DNA of 39,952 nucleotides. Origin: Methanobacteriota archaeon (GTDB taxonomy: Archaea; Thermoplasmatota; Thermoplasmata; RBG-16-68-12). The translations under genes were made by a program, and so were the position numbers. The DNA is taken from the NCBI GenBank assembly GCA_005878525.1, contig VBMB01000138.1, positions 1-39,952 of the forward strand, in the 5' to 3' direction. Positions 39,249 to 39,952 of this stretch are shown piece by piece (within the stretch, counting starts at the first letter, position 1; the number at the start of each line of letters is the position of its first letter). The notes under the pieces are model-generated. The model was not told the origin of the DNA, did no database searches, and saw nothing but the letters and a program-made list of their open reading frames with translations.

Positions 39249-39952
39249 TCAAACCAAGGCCTTCCCGGTCTTCTTGTCGAACAAGTGCACTTTGTGGGCG
39301 GGGAAAGAAATCCACACTTCGGTCCCCATGTCCGCGGGGAACTCCGGGACCACGACGGCTTTCACCAAGGCGTCGCCGACCTTAACGTCCAAGATCGTTT
39401 GGTCGCCCAAGGGCTCCGTCGCGAAGGTCTCGGTGCAAAGACACGGTTCCTGGATCGACTCCAACGACACCTGAACATCTTGAGGACGGATACCGAGGAC
39501 GATCTCGTCGGAGCCGGCGCGGGTGGCGACCTCCGCAAGTCCGGCCGATAGAGGGAATTTGAAAACGTTCAAGTTGAACGTTCCCTCAGGGCCGAGCGCG
39601 CCCTCAAGAAAATTCATCGGCGGATTCCCGATGAAGCCTCCGACGAACTGGTTCGCCGGCGTCCGGAAGATTTCGGTCGGCGACCCGAACTGCTGCAGCA
39701 GCCCTCCGTTCATGATCGCGACCCGGTCGGCCATCGTCATCGCCTCGACCTGATCGTGGGTCACATAGACCGTGGTGACGCCAATGTCTTTCTGAAGTCG
39801 CTTCAGTTCGGCTCTCATGTGGACGCGGAGCTTCGCATCCAGGTTGCTGAGGGGCTCATCCATGAGGAACACCTGAGGTTCCCGGATGATGGCTCGGCCA
39901 ACAGCCACCCGCTGTTGTTGGCCACCGCTGAGCTGAGCGGGCTTGCGGCCCA
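39249..39952 (-). CDS. Sugar ABC transporter ATP-binding protein, MalK/UgpC type, 5' partial
   Basis: The gene runs off the right edge of the window. The visible part begins in the signature motif (RKPAQLSGGQQQRVAVGRA) and continues with Walker B FLMDEPLSNLDAKLR, the switch histidine in VYVTHDQVEAMTMADR, and the regulatory C-terminal domain typical of MalK/UgpC (FVGGFIGNPPMNF, VLGIRPQDVQVS, and the TOBE-like end AHKVHLFDKKTGKAL). It powers the importer encoded at 34688-37970 on the other strand. The Walker A lies outside the window. It is read before the glycosidase, so the two probably form one operon. Confidence 0.95.
   Translation of the reverse strand, partial: GRKPAQLSGGQQQRVAVGRAIIREPQVFLMDEPLSNLDAKLRVHMRAELKRLQKDIGVTTVYVTHDQVEAMTMADRVAIMNGGLLQQFGSPTEIFRTPANQFVGGFIGNPPMNFLEGALGPEGTFNLNVFKFPLSAGLAEVATRAGSDEIVLGIRPQDVQVSLESIQEPCLCTETFATEPLGDQTILDVKVGDALVKAVVVPEFPADMGTEVWISFPAHKVHLFDKKTGKALV

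Overview
The window looks like a GC-rich archaeon, most likely a lineage of Thermoplasmatota or a related euryarchaeote known mainly from metagenomes; this placement is inferred, not proven. Supporting signs: many genes have a TATA-like element about 25-35 nt before the start codon, which implies leaderless or very short-leader mRNAs; internal and some first genes carry GGAGG-type ribosome-binding sites; the tRNA-Leu has no encoded CCA; there is a fused 3-hydroxyacyl-CoA dehydrogenase/enoyl-CoA hydratase, an archaeal style of fusion; a secreted protein has a pilin-like N-terminus; and ArsA/Get3-type ATPases are present. Stop-codon-sharing gene pairs (ATGA, GTGA, CTAG) show a very compact genome. 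Most long antisense ORFs in the track are GC-driven shadows.

Layout. (1) 1-4828: fatty-acid or acyl-CoA catabolism (partial HCDH-ECH fusion, CaiB/BaiF CoA-transferase, thiolase) around a zinc-finger membrane protein of unknown role. (2) 4857-9949: a pilin-like secreted vWA protein, an APC amino-acid permease and a PYROXD2/CrtI-like FAD oxidoreductase. (3) 10085-14880: a peptide/nickel-type ABC importer (a large PKD/carboxypeptidase-regulatory-domain binding protein plus two permeases) with no ATPase genes beside it. (4) 15139-17358: a DMT-family exporter, a BASS-like transporter and a small thioredoxin-like unknown. (5) 17516-24518: CstA, followed by an unusual cluster of two different ArsA/Get3-like ATPases, two paralogous small proteins that bracket the cluster, and several unknown proteins (zinc-ribbon and membrane proteins). 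(6) 24749-28304: an ArsR-type regulator with a 38-bp operator-like palindrome, an acyl-CoA dehydrogenase, an NAD-dependent epimerase, a small membrane protein and an SCP2-domain lipid carrier. (7) 28416-28500: tRNA-Leu(CAA). (8) 28754-33613: a tightly coupled signalling operon (vWA; zinc ribbon-FHA; Ser/Thr kinase-FHA; PP2C phosphatase; a 57-residue ORF; a membrane protein with a proline/aspartate-rich tail). (9) 33697-34482: a chimeric SRPBCC/AHSA1 protein with a GalT-like N-terminal motif. (10) 34688-39952: a maltodextrin-type sugar importer (binding protein and two permeases) converging on a glycogen-debranching-like glycosidase and a MalK-type ATPase that runs off the window.

Together the genes describe a heterotroph that takes up peptides, amino acids and oligosaccharides and degrades acyl-CoAs. 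The two regions most likely to hold under-described biology are the ArsA-pair cluster (19397-23213), where one ATPase keeps and the other lacks the catalytic switch-I aspartate and a paralogous small protein flanks each side, and the vWA/FHA/kinase/phosphatase operon (28754-33613), which resembles the bacterial TerY-P phosphorylation triad but has extra archaeal components.
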